Shown here piece by piece: positions 35,122-44,112 of a DNA stretch of 64,000 nucleotides. The stretch spans positions 56,974-120,973 of the forward strand of contig CABUGV010000004.1 of NCBI GenBank assembly GCA_902491215.1, given 5' to 3'. Each line of letters opens with the position of its first letter. Position 1 is the stretch's first letter. Source of the stretch: 43-108 sp001915545. Lineage in GTDB: Bacteria > Bacteroidota > Bacteroidia > Bacteroidales > Bacteroidaceae. A model generated the notes under the pieces. It had not been told where the DNA came from. It made no database searches and saw nothing but the letters and a program-made list of their open reading frames with translations. The position numbers and the translations under genes are program-made.

Positions 35122-37887
35122 ATGAAAACTTTAAAGTCCCGCTTCGCCATTTGTTCTTTAACTGAACTGTTGACCGCAAATGCCACATATAGCATCTGCA
35201 ATAACAGCATTAAAGACGGCTATTACGTTGGTTCGGCAATAGATACAGCATTAGTCGTGACAAGACTTAATCTTGACAACATATATGACAAAGATGCCAG
35301 CAACAATGACTGGAAAAATCTCCAGAATGCAGTCTCCTGCTTACAAGCAAAAGATAAGCAGTTAAGAGAAACCGAAAACTTCAACCGCGAATGGACTTAT
35401 ATGCGCGGAGATGCAGAAGGCGCCGAGATGAAGGACTTCAACGACAGTTCGTGGGAGAAGATAGGTCTTCCGCACTCTTTCAGCATTCCATATTTCTTAT
35501 CCAAGGAATTCTATACCGGATATGGATGGTACAGAAAAAAGTTCAACCTCGACAGCAATGCTCTGAAAGGACAGATATACCTGGAATTCGACGGTGTCTT
35601 TCAAGAAGCCGAAGTATTTTTAAACGGACATAAGGTCGGAAGCCACGTGGGAGGATACACCGGATTCAGCATCGACATAACGGAATTTGCCCAAAAAGGC
35701 AGCAACACTGTAGCGGTAAGAGTCAACAATATCTGGAAACCGGATGTGGCGCCACGTGCCGGTGAACACGTATTCAGCGGCGGTATATACAGAAATGTGC
35801 GCATCGTCAAGACGTCAAAGGTGCACATTGCCTGGAATGGAATATTCGTAACAACCGAAGGTCTTGAAGAATCTGAAGGTAAAGAATCAGTTGCAGACAT
35901 CGCTGCTGAAATCGAGAACAAAAGCGGCAAGGACGTACAGTGCGTAATTGCCACAGACATTGTAGATGCTGAAGGAAATATTGTTGCTTCTACAGAGAAG
36001 ACCATGAAAATAAAAGCCGAATCCATCGGCAATTGTACGCAAAAAACAGGAAAAATCAGCAATCCGATTCTTTGGAGTCCTGAAAGACCGTATCTGTACA
36101 AAGCGATAAGCAAAGTGTCGGTAAACGGAACTCTGGTAGACAGCATGCACACTGAGTTCGGTTTCAGATGGTTCAAATGGACTGCTGACAAGGGATTTTT
36201 CCTCAACGGCAAGCATCTTTATCTTCGGGGAGCCAACGTCCATCAGGACCAGGCCGGATGGGGAGATGCAGTAACCGACAAAGGTGCATGGCGCGATGTT
36301 TCAATGATTAAAGAAGCCGGATTCAATATTATCAGAGGCTCGCATTATCCGCACTCACCGGCATTTTCCAAAGCATGCGACCGCCTAGGACTGCTCTTCT
36401 GGTCGGAAGCCCCGTTCTGGGGAATTGGCGGATTCAAGGGCGACGGATACTGGAACTCCAGTGCATATCCGGTAAATAAAAAGCACGAGGCAGGATTTGA
36501 AGAAAGCGCTCTTCAACAGTTGGAGGAGATGATAAGGATTCACCGCAATCATCCTTCAATAATTGCGTGGAGCATGTGCAACGAGGCGTTCTTTTCTGCA
36601 CCTGAATCAATGGATGGAGTCAGGCGACTTCTCAAAAGAATGGTTGACCTGACGCATAAGCTTGATCCAACCAGACCGGCGGCAATCGGTGGAGCACAGC
36701 GTCCGCTCGCCGACGACAGAATAGACCTTATAGGCGATATTGCCGGATACAACGGCGACGGGGCTACACAGCCTGATTTCCAGAATCCGCCGAAGCCGAA
36801 CATTGTGTCGGAATACGGAAGCACCACAGCCGACAGACCTGGAAAGTATTCGGCCGGATGGGGCGACCTTCAGAAAAATGAAGGATGGAAGGGATTCAGC
36901 TGGCGAAGCGGACAGATAATATGGTGCGGATTCGACCATGGAAGTATTGCAGGAAGCACATTGGGAAAGATGGGTATAATAGACTACTTCAGAATTCCTA
37001 AACGCTCATGGTACTGGTACAGAAACGAGTATGCAGGCATTCCTCACCCGGAATGGCCGATAGAAGGAACGCCTTATAAACTGAACATCAAGGCTTCAGC
37101 TACACAAGACGTGAAGGCTGACGGAACTGACGACGTACAGCTTACAGTCAACGTACTTGACAAAAACGGCAAACTGCTCAACAGCACGCCTGATGTAACC
37201 CTGAAGATTGTTTCAGGCCCCAGTGAATTTCCGACAGGACGTTCCATCACATTCAGCCGAAACAGCGACATAAGGATTCTCGACGGACAAGCAGCCATAA
37301 CAGTAAGGGCCTACAATTCCGGCAAATCTGTTATAGAAGCAATATCAGAAGGACTTGAAACTGCAAGAATCGAGATTGAATTCGAAGGTGCACCCAAATA
37401 CAAAGAGGGCGTTTCGCATGTCACAGAAGAGCGCAGATATGTGCGCTGGACAAACTCAGCCGGGACAGCCGGCAATCTGATGACATTCGGTGTGAACAAT
37501 CCGACTTTTGCCAGCAGTTCTATGGCCGGCAAGACTCCAGGAATGGCAACCGACGGCAAAAAGAATACTTTCTGGAAGGCTGACGACAAGGATACAGAAC
37601 CATGGATTACTGTAGACACAGAAAAAGGACTGAATTTAGAAAAAATGATTGTATCTTTGGCAGAACAGGGCAAATACTGTTATACAGTAGAGGTTTCGAA
37701 CGACAACAGAACATGGACAAGAGCCGCTTCTGAGAATTTTGAAGCCAAAGCCGGAGATGCACACGAAACAGTATTTTCGGGAAACGTCAAAAATATTGTT
37801 TCAAGGTTTGTGCGCATAAAATTCAACAAGGCCAGCAAGAATGTTTCTGTCTCAGAAATATCCATAAAGGGATATGTGAAACAATGA
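35122..37887 (+). CDS. Glycoside hydrolase family 2 with C-terminal discoidin (CBM32-like) domain
   Basis: The 921-residue protein has an unusual N-terminal stretch of about 80 residues, then a GH2 sugar-binding jelly roll (GYGWYRKKFNL, FDGVFQEAEVFLNGHKVG), an Ig-like domain, and a TIM barrel from about residue 365 (FFLNGKHLYLRGANVHQD). The acid/base is Glu488 in WSMCNEAFF and the nucleophile is Glu564 in NIVSEYGS. A further Ig-like region and an F5/8 type C domain (about 780-920) complete it. GH2 enzymes are beta-galactosidases, beta-glucuronidases or beta-mannosidases; the specificity is open. The N terminus is not a convincing signal peptide. GH95 follows after 37 bases, in one operon under the HTCS. 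Confidence 0.92.
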   Translation: MKTLKSRFAICSLTELLTANATYSICNNSIKDGYYVGSAIDTALVVTRLNLDNIYDKDASNNDWKNLQNAVSCLQAKDKQLRETENFNREWTYMRGDAEGAEMKDFNDSSWEKIGLPHSFSIPYFLSKEFYTGYGWYRKKFNLDSNALKGQIYLEFDGVFQEAEVFLNGHKVGSHVGGYTGFSIDITEFAQKGSNTVAVRVNNIWKPDVAPRAGEHVFSGGIYRNVRIVKTSKVHIAWNGIFVTTEGLEESEGKESVADIAAEIENKSGKDVQCVIATDIVDAEGNIVASTEKTMKIKAESIGNCTQKTGKISNPILWSPERPYLYKAISKVSVNGTLVDSMHTEFGFRWFKWTADKGFFLNGKHLYLRGANVHQDQAGWGDAVTDKGAWRDVSMIKEAGFNIIRGSHYPHSPAFSKACDRLGLLFWSEAPFWGIGGFKGDGYWNSSAYPVNKKHEAGFEESALQQLEEMIRIHRNHPSIIAWSMCNEAFFSAPESMDGVRRLLKRMVDLTHKLDPTRPAAIGGAQRPLADDRIDLIGDIAGYNGDGATQPDFQNPPKPNIVSEYGSTTADRPGKYSAGWGDLQKNEGWKGFSWRSGQIIWCGFDHGSIAGSTLGKMGIIDYFRIPKRSWYWYRNEYAGIPHPEWPIEGTPYKLNIKASATQDVKADGTDDVQLTVNVLDKNGKLLNSTPDVTLKIVSGPSEFPTGRSITFSRNSDIRILDGQAAITVRAYNSGKSVIEAISEGLETARIEIEFEGAPKYKEGVSHVTEERRYVRWTNSAGTAGNLMTFGVNNPTFASSSMAGKTPGMATDGKKNTFWKADDKDTEPWITVDTEKGLNLEKMIVSLAEQGKYCYTVEVSNDNRTWTRAASENFEAKAGDAHETVFSGNVKNIVSRFVRIKFNKASKNVSVSEISIKGYVKQ

Positions 37888-37924
37888 AAAACCGATACAA
37901 ACAAACTCAACTTTTATAGATGAA

Positions 37925-40213
37925 ATGAGAAAATCAAGAAAATACAAAGTTTTTACATCCATATTATTGGCTGCATGTATGGCGGCAGTTCCATGCGGAC
38001 TACAGGCTGAACAGCCTCCGATGCGACTGCATTACAGCAGTCCAGCGCTCAACTGGATGACTTCGGCATTGCCTTTGGGCAACGGAGAACTGGGATGCAT
38101 GTTTTTCGGAGGTGTCATGTCAGAGCAGATAATGTTCAACGAAAAGACTCTGTGGACAGGAAACACATCCATACGCGGTGCATATCAGAGATTCGGCGAC
38201 CTGCATATTGACTTCAGATACGAAGCCGGCGACTCTACCGGGTATGTACGCAAACTTGACATAGACAATGCCATAGGCTCTGTAAGCTTCACGAACGGCG
38301 GAACACGATATTTAAGAGAATACTTCACCAGCAATCCTGATAAGGCGGCGGTGCTGCATTTCAGCGCACCCGGGGCAAAAGGAAAAATAAACCTGTCGGT
38401 ACGCATGGATGATTCACATGACGGACTGTATGCTGTAAAAGGAAACATCATGTCCATCAAAGGCAAGCTTGACCTGCTCAACTATGCAGCTATGGCAAAA
38501 GTCATAAGCGATGGAGGCAAAGTTACTGCCTTTGCCGACAAGATAACAGTGGAAGGTGCAGATGAAGTTACAATTATACTTGCTGCAGGAACCAATTTCG
38601 ACATAGCTTCGGCAGATTACACAGGAACTGATGCATGTACACTTGAAAAGGACATAAGACACAGGGTTGAAAAGGCAAGCCGCAAAAGCTGGGATGAACT
38701 TAAAAGAAGGCATATAGAAGACTACAGAGAACTATATGCAAGAACATCGCTCGACCTCAACGAGGATATGCCGGAATGGACAACCGACAAGCTTATCAAA
38801 GAACACCGCGACAGCAGGTATCTGGATATGCTGTATTTCCAGTACGGACGGTATCTGATGATTTCTTCGTCAAGAGGCATGGCTCTGCCCAACAATCTGC
38901 AGGGAATATGGAACGGTGACAATACGCCGCCATGGCAGTGCGACATACACAGCAACATCAACATTCAGATGAATTACTGGCCGTCGGAAACTACCAATCT
39001 GCCGGAATGCCACATGCCGTTTCTGGAATACATAGCAACAGAAGCTACAACAAAACCAGAAGGAAGCTGGAGAAAAATTGCACGCGAAGAGGGACTCAGA
39101 GGATGGACAATAAAAACGCAGAGCAACATCTTCGGATATACAGACTGGAACATAAACAGACCTGCAAACGCATGGTATTGCATGCACTTGTGGCAGCACT
39201 ATGCGTATACAAAAGATATCGAATACCTGGAGGAAACGGCTTATCCGACGATGAAGAGTACTTGCGAATATTGGTTCGACAGACTTAAACCTGGCGCCAA
39301 AGGCAAGCTTATTGCTCCGAAGGAGTGGTCGCCGGAACAGGGACCATGGCAGGACGGAGCCTCATACGCACAACAGCTGATATGGCAACTGTTCAGCGAA
39401 ACAGTCAAGGCTTCAGAGGAACTCGACAAAAACGGAAAGAAAACCGACTTGGCTTTCGTGGAAGAACTGAAAGATAAATTCAGCAAACTCGATAACGGAC
39501 TTGAAATCGGTTCGTGGGGACAAATCAAGGAATGGAAAGAGGATACACAGAACCTTGATGTGAAAGGCAATGAACACAGACATATATCACAACTGATAGC
39601 ACTCTATCCAGGTAGTCAGATTTCGCCTCACAAAGATGCTACATTCGCCGAGGCAGCAAGAACAACACTCAAATCGAGAGGAGACCTTGGAACCGGATGG
39701 AGCCGTGCGTGGAAGATTGCATGCTGGGCAAGACTGTTTGACGGCAATCATGCCTACAAGCTCTTGAAAGCTGCTCTTACACCGTCAACACTCACAAAGA
39801 TAAGTATGGACAACGACAAGGGAGGTGTGTACGAAAACCTGTTCGATTCACATCCGCCTTTCCAGATTGACGGCAACTTCGGAGCAACAGCAGGAATAGC
39901 AGAAATGCTCCTGCAAAGCAATGCTGGATTTATAAATCTGCTCCCTGCCCTGCCAGATGCATGGGCTGACGGTGAGGTAAACGGCCTCAAGGCTGAAGGC
40001 AACTTCACGATAGACATGGAATGGAAAAACAAAAAGGTTACAAAATTGAAAGTAACATCAGGCTCCGGAGGAAAATGCACCATCTATAATCCTGGAATGA
40101 AACTGAACGGTATAACCGACAGCAAAGGCATTACTCTGAAGATAGAGAGACAAGGCGAAAGTATGGTGTCAATAGACACGAAGAAAGGAATGACATATTG
40201 CTTTGACCTATAA
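37925..40213 (+). CDS. Glycoside hydrolase family 95 (alpha-L-fucosidase/alpha-L-galactosidase)
   Basis: The 762-residue protein has a signal peptide (ending near GLQAEQ), an N-terminal beta domain with the family opening ALPLGNGELGCMFFGG, and an (alpha/alpha)6 barrel. The residues matching the AfcA catalytic set are all present: Asn344 and Asn346 in HSNINIQMNYWP, Glu471 in SPEQGPW and Asp649 in FQIDGNFGA. It removes terminal alpha-1,2-linked fucose or L-galactose by inversion. Together with the GH2 enzyme it would trim a fucosylated or L-galactosylated glycan in the periplasm. It ends at a 19-bp bidirectional terminator. Confidence 0.95.
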   Translation: MRKSRKYKVFTSILLAACMAAVPCGLQAEQPPMRLHYSSPALNWMTSALPLGNGELGCMFFGGVMSEQIMFNEKTLWTGNTSIRGAYQRFGDLHIDFRYEAGDSTGYVRKLDIDNAIGSVSFTNGGTRYLREYFTSNPDKAAVLHFSAPGAKGKINLSVRMDDSHDGLYAVKGNIMSIKGKLDLLNYAAMAKVISDGGKVTAFADKITVEGADEVTIILAAGTNFDIASADYTGTDACTLEKDIRHRVEKASRKSWDELKRRHIEDYRELYARTSLDLNEDMPEWTTDKLIKEHRDSRYLDMLYFQYGRYLMISSSRGMALPNNLQGIWNGDNTPPWQCDIHSNINIQMNYWPSETTNLPECHMPFLEYIATEATTKPEGSWRKIAREEGLRGWTIKTQSNIFGYTDWNINRPANAWYCMHLWQHYAYTKDIEYLEETAYPTMKSTCEYWFDRLKPGAKGKLIAPKEWSPEQGPWQDGASYAQQLIWQLFSETVKASEELDKNGKKTDLAFVEELKDKFSKLDNGLEIGSWGQIKEWKEDTQNLDVKGNEHRHISQLIALYPGSQISPHKDATFAEAARTTLKSRGDLGTGWSRAWKIACWARLFDGNHAYKLLKAALTPSTLTKISMDNDKGGVYENLFDSHPPFQIDGNFGATAGIAEMLLQSNAGFINLLPALPDAWADGEVNGLKAEGNFTIDMEWKNKKVTKLKVTSGSGGKCTIYNPGMKLNGITDSKGITLKIERQGESMVSIDTKKGMTYCFDL

Positions 40214-40251
40214 AATGAAACGGCGTATTTCATAGTTTATACGATAAATGA

Positions 40252-40305
40252 AATTAAAAGACCGGCTTCAGGCAAAATATAAAGCTTGAAGCCGGTCTTT
40301 TAATT
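40252..40305. terminator. Bidirectional terminator between GH95 and the LysR gene
   Basis: A perfect 19-bp inverted repeat (40252-40270 with 40287-40305) with a 16-base loop has A tracts on the left and T tracts on the right, so it works for both converging genes. Confidence 0.88.
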
Positions 40306-40348
40306 ATATGAATTGTTCCACATGAAACAATTTACATATTAATCCATG

Positions 40349-41239
40349 TCACTTAATACCTTTCTTAACGGCATTGACTACAAATTCAGAAAATGCCAAT
40401 GCTGATTTCTTACGATAAATACCCTTAGGCCAGAAAAGATATGCTTGCGATATAAGCTTGTCTGCAGTAAGTATTGGAATCTTTACAAGATCGGGTTCCC
40501 CCTTAATTGCAGCCCTAGTAAGAATCGTTGCCCAATTGCCGTTCTTTACCAGTCCTATTATGGTCTGCACATCGTTGATTTCCATACCTATATTGAAACG
40601 TACATTGTTGCTTATGCAAAGCTTATCTATTTTGCGGCGAGTAGCAAATCCCTGAGCCGGTAATATCAAAGGGATTTCAGATAACTTCTTCAGTGAAATA
40701 GATGATATATCGGCCAACATGTGAGATTTATGTACAATGAAATACAGCTGAGAAGAGAAAAGAAATGTTTTTTCGTATTCGTCAGGAAGATCTTCAGGCA
40801 TAAAAGAAAGAATACAATCGACATGATTGTTCTCCAGCATCTCAATCTGTTCACTTGAAGTTGCAAACTTAATTACAACCTTAATTTTTGGATAAATCTT
40901 ATTGAATTCAGACACAGCAACAACAAACAGATTGCTCAAGCTATATGTCACTCCAACATTCAGGACTCCAGATTGTATACCCTTAATATCCTTGATTATC
41001 TGTCTTCCATTCTCGGCCTCCTGAATGGCTTTACGAGCATAAGGAAGAAAGACCAGTCCTGCTTCAGTAGGAAGTACGCGCTTTCCTATTCTGTCGAAAA
41101 GAAGTACACCAAGTTCATCCTCAAGCTGCTTTATCTGCTGTGAAAGCGTACTCTGAGAAATAAACAACTGTCTGGAAGCCTCAGAAAAATTCTCCAAGTC
41201 GCATGCTTTTTCAAAATACTTAAGTTGACGTAATTCCAT
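40349..41239 (-). CDS. LysR-family transcriptional regulator
   Basis: The 296-residue protein has an N-terminal winged helix (MELRQLKYFEKACDLENFSEASRQ, with SQSTLSQQIKQLEDELG) and a C-terminal periplasmic-binding-like effector domain. It is divergent from a flavodoxin-like gene and catalase, the standard layout for a LysR regulator and its targets. The two redox cysteines of OxyR are missing: the matching region (PAQGFATRRKIDKLCISNN) has one cysteine only. It is therefore a LysR regulator of CynR/OxyR-like length with an unknown signal, and control of catalase is inferred from position. Confidence 0.93.
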   Translation of the reverse strand: MELRQLKYFEKACDLENFSEASRQLFISQSTLSQQIKQLEDELGVLLFDRIGKRVLPTEAGLVFLPYARKAIQEAENGRQIIKDIKGIQSGVLNVGVTYSLSNLFVVAVSEFNKIYPKIKVVIKFATSSEQIEMLENNHVDCILSFMPEDLPDEYEKTFLFSSQLYFIVHKSHMLADISSISLKKLSEIPLILPAQGFATRRKIDKLCISNNVRFNIGMEINDVQTIIGLVKNGNWATILTRAAIKGEPDLVKIPILTADKLISQAYLFWPKGIYRKKSALAFSEFVVNAVKKGIK

Positions 41240-41287
41240 ATAATCTATCGTTTTTGCCTATATGTCTTATCGAAAATTCGATTTCTA

Positions 41288-41295
41288 CAAATATA
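41288..41295 (-). promoter_or_regulatory. -7 box (TATATTTG, minus strand) for the LysR gene
   Basis: The minus-strand sequence is a perfect TAnnTTTG, 48 bases before the LysR ATG. A second match (TAAATTTG at 41327-41334) lies further upstream on the same strand. Both sit close to the divergent promoter for the flavodoxin-like gene. Confidence 0.5.
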
Positions 41296-41315
41296 AGCTA
41301 TATCCTTTACATATT

Positions 41316-41323
41316 TATCTTTG
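41316..41323 (+). promoter_or_regulatory. -7 box (TATCTTTG) for the flavodoxin-catalase operon
   Basis: The box fits TAnnTTTG and lies 33 bases before the ATG at 41357. The two divergent promoters share about 30 bp, so one bound regulator could affect both. Confidence 0.6.
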
Positions 41324-41356
41324 TTACAAATTTAAAATGCTACATTAATTCCTATT

Positions 41357-41785
41357 ATGAAAGCAACGGTATTATATTACAGCCACACAGGACGCACAGC
41401 GGCTTATGCAAGAGATATGGCCATGTATCTCTGGTCAAAAGGATTCGATGTCAGCCTGAGTTCCATATCTGATTTTGACAAATCAAGACTAAAGAAAACG
41501 GATATTCTTTTATCAGGATGCTGGACTTGCGGTTGGTTCATTATAGGACAGCATCCTCATAAAAAATGGAAAGAATTCAGCAAAGACATAAAAGGCGTTA
41601 TTCCTGAAAACAGAATTATGCTCTTCACAACATATAAAATCAGAACAGGAAGCATGGAGAGTGCCATGAAGAAAGCAATAGGAATATCTGGCAATGGCAA
41701 ACCACGCATGCTGAAATCGAAAACCGGCATGCTTTCCAATAACGATAAGATTATGCTGGACGAGTTTATAAAAGATATAAGTTAA
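41357..41785 (+). CDS. Flavodoxin-like protein
   Basis: The 142-residue protein begins with VLYYSHTGRTAAYARDM, an FMN phosphate-binding loop of the flavodoxin type (S/T-H-T-G-R-T). The segment ILLSGCWTCGWFIIGQ is typical of short Bacteroidetes flavodoxin-family proteins. It should bind FMN and carry electrons or act as a small reductase. It is cotranscribed with catalase (18 bases apart) and divergent from a LysR regulator, which suggests a role in oxidative stress. It is not a full-length canonical flavodoxin. Confidence 0.85.
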   Translation: MKATVLYYSHTGRTAAYARDMAMYLWSKGFDVSLSSISDFDKSRLKKTDILLSGCWTCGWFIIGQHPHKKWKEFSKDIKGVIPENRIMLFTTYKIRTGSMESAMKKAIGISGNGKPRMLKSKTGMLSNNDKIMLDEFIKDIS

Positions 41786-41803
41786 CCCCAAATAAAAAGA
41801 TTT

Positions 41804-43249
41804 ATGGACACAAAAAAGCTTACAAGCGCCTCAGGCGCACCGGTAGCAGACAATCAGAATGTTGCTACAGCAGGCAAAAGAGGACCTATGCTTCTTCAAG
41901 ATGTATGGTTTCTGGAGAAACTTGCCCACTTTGACCGCGAGGTGATTCCTGAAAGACGTATGCACGCAAAAGGTTCAGGAGCTTTCGGTAAATTTACTGT
42001 AACGAACGACATCACCCGATACACCAAAGCGGCAATCTTTTCACAGGTGGGAAAAGAAACGGAGGTATTCGTACGATTCTCCACAGTTGCAGGAGAACGC
42101 GGTGCGGCAGATGCAGAAAGGGACATCAGAGGTTTTGCTGTGAAATTCTACACGGAAGAAGGCAATTGGGACTTGGTAGGAAACAACACACCTGTATTCT
42201 TCCTGAGAGACCCTCTTAAATTTCCGGACCTCAACCACGCCGTAAAACGTGATCCTAGAACCAATATGCGCAGTCCTAAGAACAATTGGGATTTCTGGAC
42301 TTCTCTTCCAGAAGCATTGCATCAGGTGACGATAACAATGAGCGACCGAGGTATTCCTTATTCCTACAGACACATGCATGGATATGGAAGCCACACGTTC
42401 TCATTCATCAATGCGGAAGGTAAACGCACATGGGTAAAGTTCCATCTGCGCACGATGCAGGGCATTAAAAATCTCACTGACCAGGAAGCAGAAGCCATCA
42501 TAGCCAAAGATAGGGAAAGCCACCAGAGAGACCTTTATGAAAGCATTGAGAGAGGCGATTTCCCTAGATGGAAGATGCACATACAGCTGATGACAGAGGA
42601 AGAAGCAAAGAATTGTCCTTTCAATCCGTTTGACTTGACAAAAGTCTGGTCGCAGAAGAAGTATCCGCTGATTGAAGTGGGAATACTGGAACTCAATAGG
42701 AACCCTGAAAACTATTTTGCAGATGTTGAACAAGCTGCTTTCAATCCTGCAAACGTAGTTCCAGGTATAAGCTTCTCGCCCGACCGCATGCTTCAGGGCC
42801 GACTTTTCTCTTACGGCGACACTCAGAGATACAGGCTAGGAGTAAACCATCATCAGATACCTGTAAACCGAAGCCGTTGTCCATTCCTCAACATGTATCA
42901 CAGAGACGGACAAATGCGAGTTGACGGAAACCACGGCTCAACAATAGGATACGAACCGAACAGCTTCGGAGAATGGATTAATCAGACAGAATACAAGGAG
43001 CCGCCTCTGGAGCTTGACGGAGCCGCATACCAGTGGGACTACAGAGAAGACGACTCTGACTATTATTCTCAGGCAGGAGACCTCTTCAGACTCATGTCTG
43101 CCGAACAACAGCAGGTACTGTTTGAAAATACGGCGAGAGCCATGGGAGACATTCCTAAGGAAATAAAGCTGAGACACATCAACAATTGCTTGAAAGCTGA
43201 CGAAAACTATGGACGAGGTGTTGCAAAGGCACTGGGCATAGAAATCTGA
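41804..43249 (+). CDS. katA: Catalase (small-subunit haem type)
   Basis: The 481-residue protein has the length of a small-subunit (clade 3) catalase. The distal histidine is His54 in RRMHAKGSGAFG, the distal asparagine is in NWDLVGNNTPVFF, and the proximal haem ligand is Tyr337 in RLFSYGDTQRYR. It breaks down hydrogen peroxide in the cytoplasm. It follows the flavodoxin-like gene and is convergent with the DUF6250-like gene, with a shared terminator between them. Confidence 0.98.
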   Translation: MDTKKLTSASGAPVADNQNVATAGKRGPMLLQDVWFLEKLAHFDREVIPERRMHAKGSGAFGKFTVTNDITRYTKAAIFSQVGKETEVFVRFSTVAGERGAADAERDIRGFAVKFYTEEGNWDLVGNNTPVFFLRDPLKFPDLNHAVKRDPRTNMRSPKNNWDFWTSLPEALHQVTITMSDRGIPYSYRHMHGYGSHTFSFINAEGKRTWVKFHLRTMQGIKNLTDQEAEAIIAKDRESHQRDLYESIERGDFPRWKMHIQLMTEEEAKNCPFNPFDLTKVWSQKKYPLIEVGILELNRNPENYFADVEQAAFNPANVVPGISFSPDRMLQGRLFSYGDTQRYRLGVNHHQIPVNRSRCPFLNMYHRDGQMRVDGNHGSTIGYEPNSFGEWINQTEYKEPPLELDGAAYQWDYREDDSDYYSQAGDLFRLMSAEQQQVLFENTARAMGDIPKEIKLRHINNCLKADENYGRGVAKALGIEI

Positions 43250-43285
43250 TAAGGATTCTGACTACAGCAATTGAACAATAAAAAA

Positions 43286-43329
43286 CAATCGGTTTCATGC
43301 AGGCTATATGTTTTGCATGAAACCGATTG
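43286..43329. terminator. Bidirectional terminator after catalase
   Basis: A perfect 16-bp inverted repeat (43286-43301 with 43314-43329) with a 12-base loop lies between converging genes. Confidence 0.82.
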
Positions 43330-43355
43330 CTATATTTAACCTTCAACCCCAAGGA

Positions 43356-44066
43356 TTAATCATTGACATAATACTTGAAATTGGTTATGCGTGTCTTTGA
43401 AAGCGTAGTTCTGAATCCAAACCATCCGGACTTGAGCGGTGAAGGGTCGTCGAAATCAACAAGCAGTTCGCCGTCAATGTAGTAGCGGACATTACCGTCG
43501 CAGTTCTGAAGCTTGATATGATACCATCTGTTGGCTTCAAGAAGATGGTCTTTGTCCTTGTATTCCTTCAATATTGAAGGACGTGCCTTAGGATTGTCAA
43601 CACCTTTTTCGTTGCCGTCATAACGGCGGAAACGTGTCGTTGAATTATGATTGCCTCCGTATCCAAGATAATAGAGCTGCAACGTGTAGCAACGCAGAAA
43701 TATACCGCTTCGCCATGAAGCACGTGCGAAGATATCATCAGGGAATTTAGGATCAGAAGCCATCCAGAAACAGTTCAAGTCGCTCAGACGCTCATCCTTA
43801 GCACCATTGAAAACAACACATGCATCATACTCAATCGTCACATCGCCCTGCATCTTTTCCTTACGCCACAATGTAAGTCCCTTGGGAGAAACCAACTCGC
43901 AGGTATCGCCTGAAAAACTTACCTTATAATCAGGAGACTCCGATTCGACACACCAGTACTTGTCGAAGTTCTCCTTGTCAAGTCCTGATACCTTATTGTC
44001 CTGTGCAAAACAAATAACAGGGGATACAGCTATGAATAGTGCAGAAATAAATTTACCTAGATTCAT
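43356..44066 (-). CDS. Secreted concanavalin-like protein (DUF6250/DUF1961-like)
   Basis: The 236-residue protein has a signal peptide (ending near CFAQD) and a beta-rich body with LQLYYLGYGGNHNSTTRFRRY, NRWYHIKLQNCDGNVRYYIDGELL and SGWFGFRTTLSKTRITNF. These resemble lectin/laminin-G-like domains seen beside pectin-degrading genes and labelled DUF6250 or DUF1961; the exact label was not checked. It follows a rhamnogalacturonan lyase on the same strand, 46 bases apart, so it probably acts on pectin fragments in the periplasm or at the surface. No catalytic residue is identified. Confidence 0.78.
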   Translation of the reverse strand: MNLGKFISALFIAVSPVICFAQDNKVSGLDKENFDKYWCVESESPDYKVSFSGDTCELVSPKGLTLWRKEKMQGDVTIEYDACVVFNGAKDERLSDLNCFWMASDPKFPDDIFARASWRSGIFLRCYTLQLYYLGYGGNHNSTTRFRRYDGNEKGVDNPKARPSILKEYKDKDHLLEANRWYHIKLQNCDGNVRYYIDGELLVDFDDPSPLKSGWFGFRTTLSKTRITNFKYYVND

Positions 44067-44112
44067 AATTACGTTTTTAAAGTCAAGTTAATAGGGTTAT
44101 TAAAGATTGTAT

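Noticed and set aside
40349..41239. Calling the LysR regulator OxyR
   Set aside because: The paired redox cysteines of OxyR are not present; only the family and position agree.
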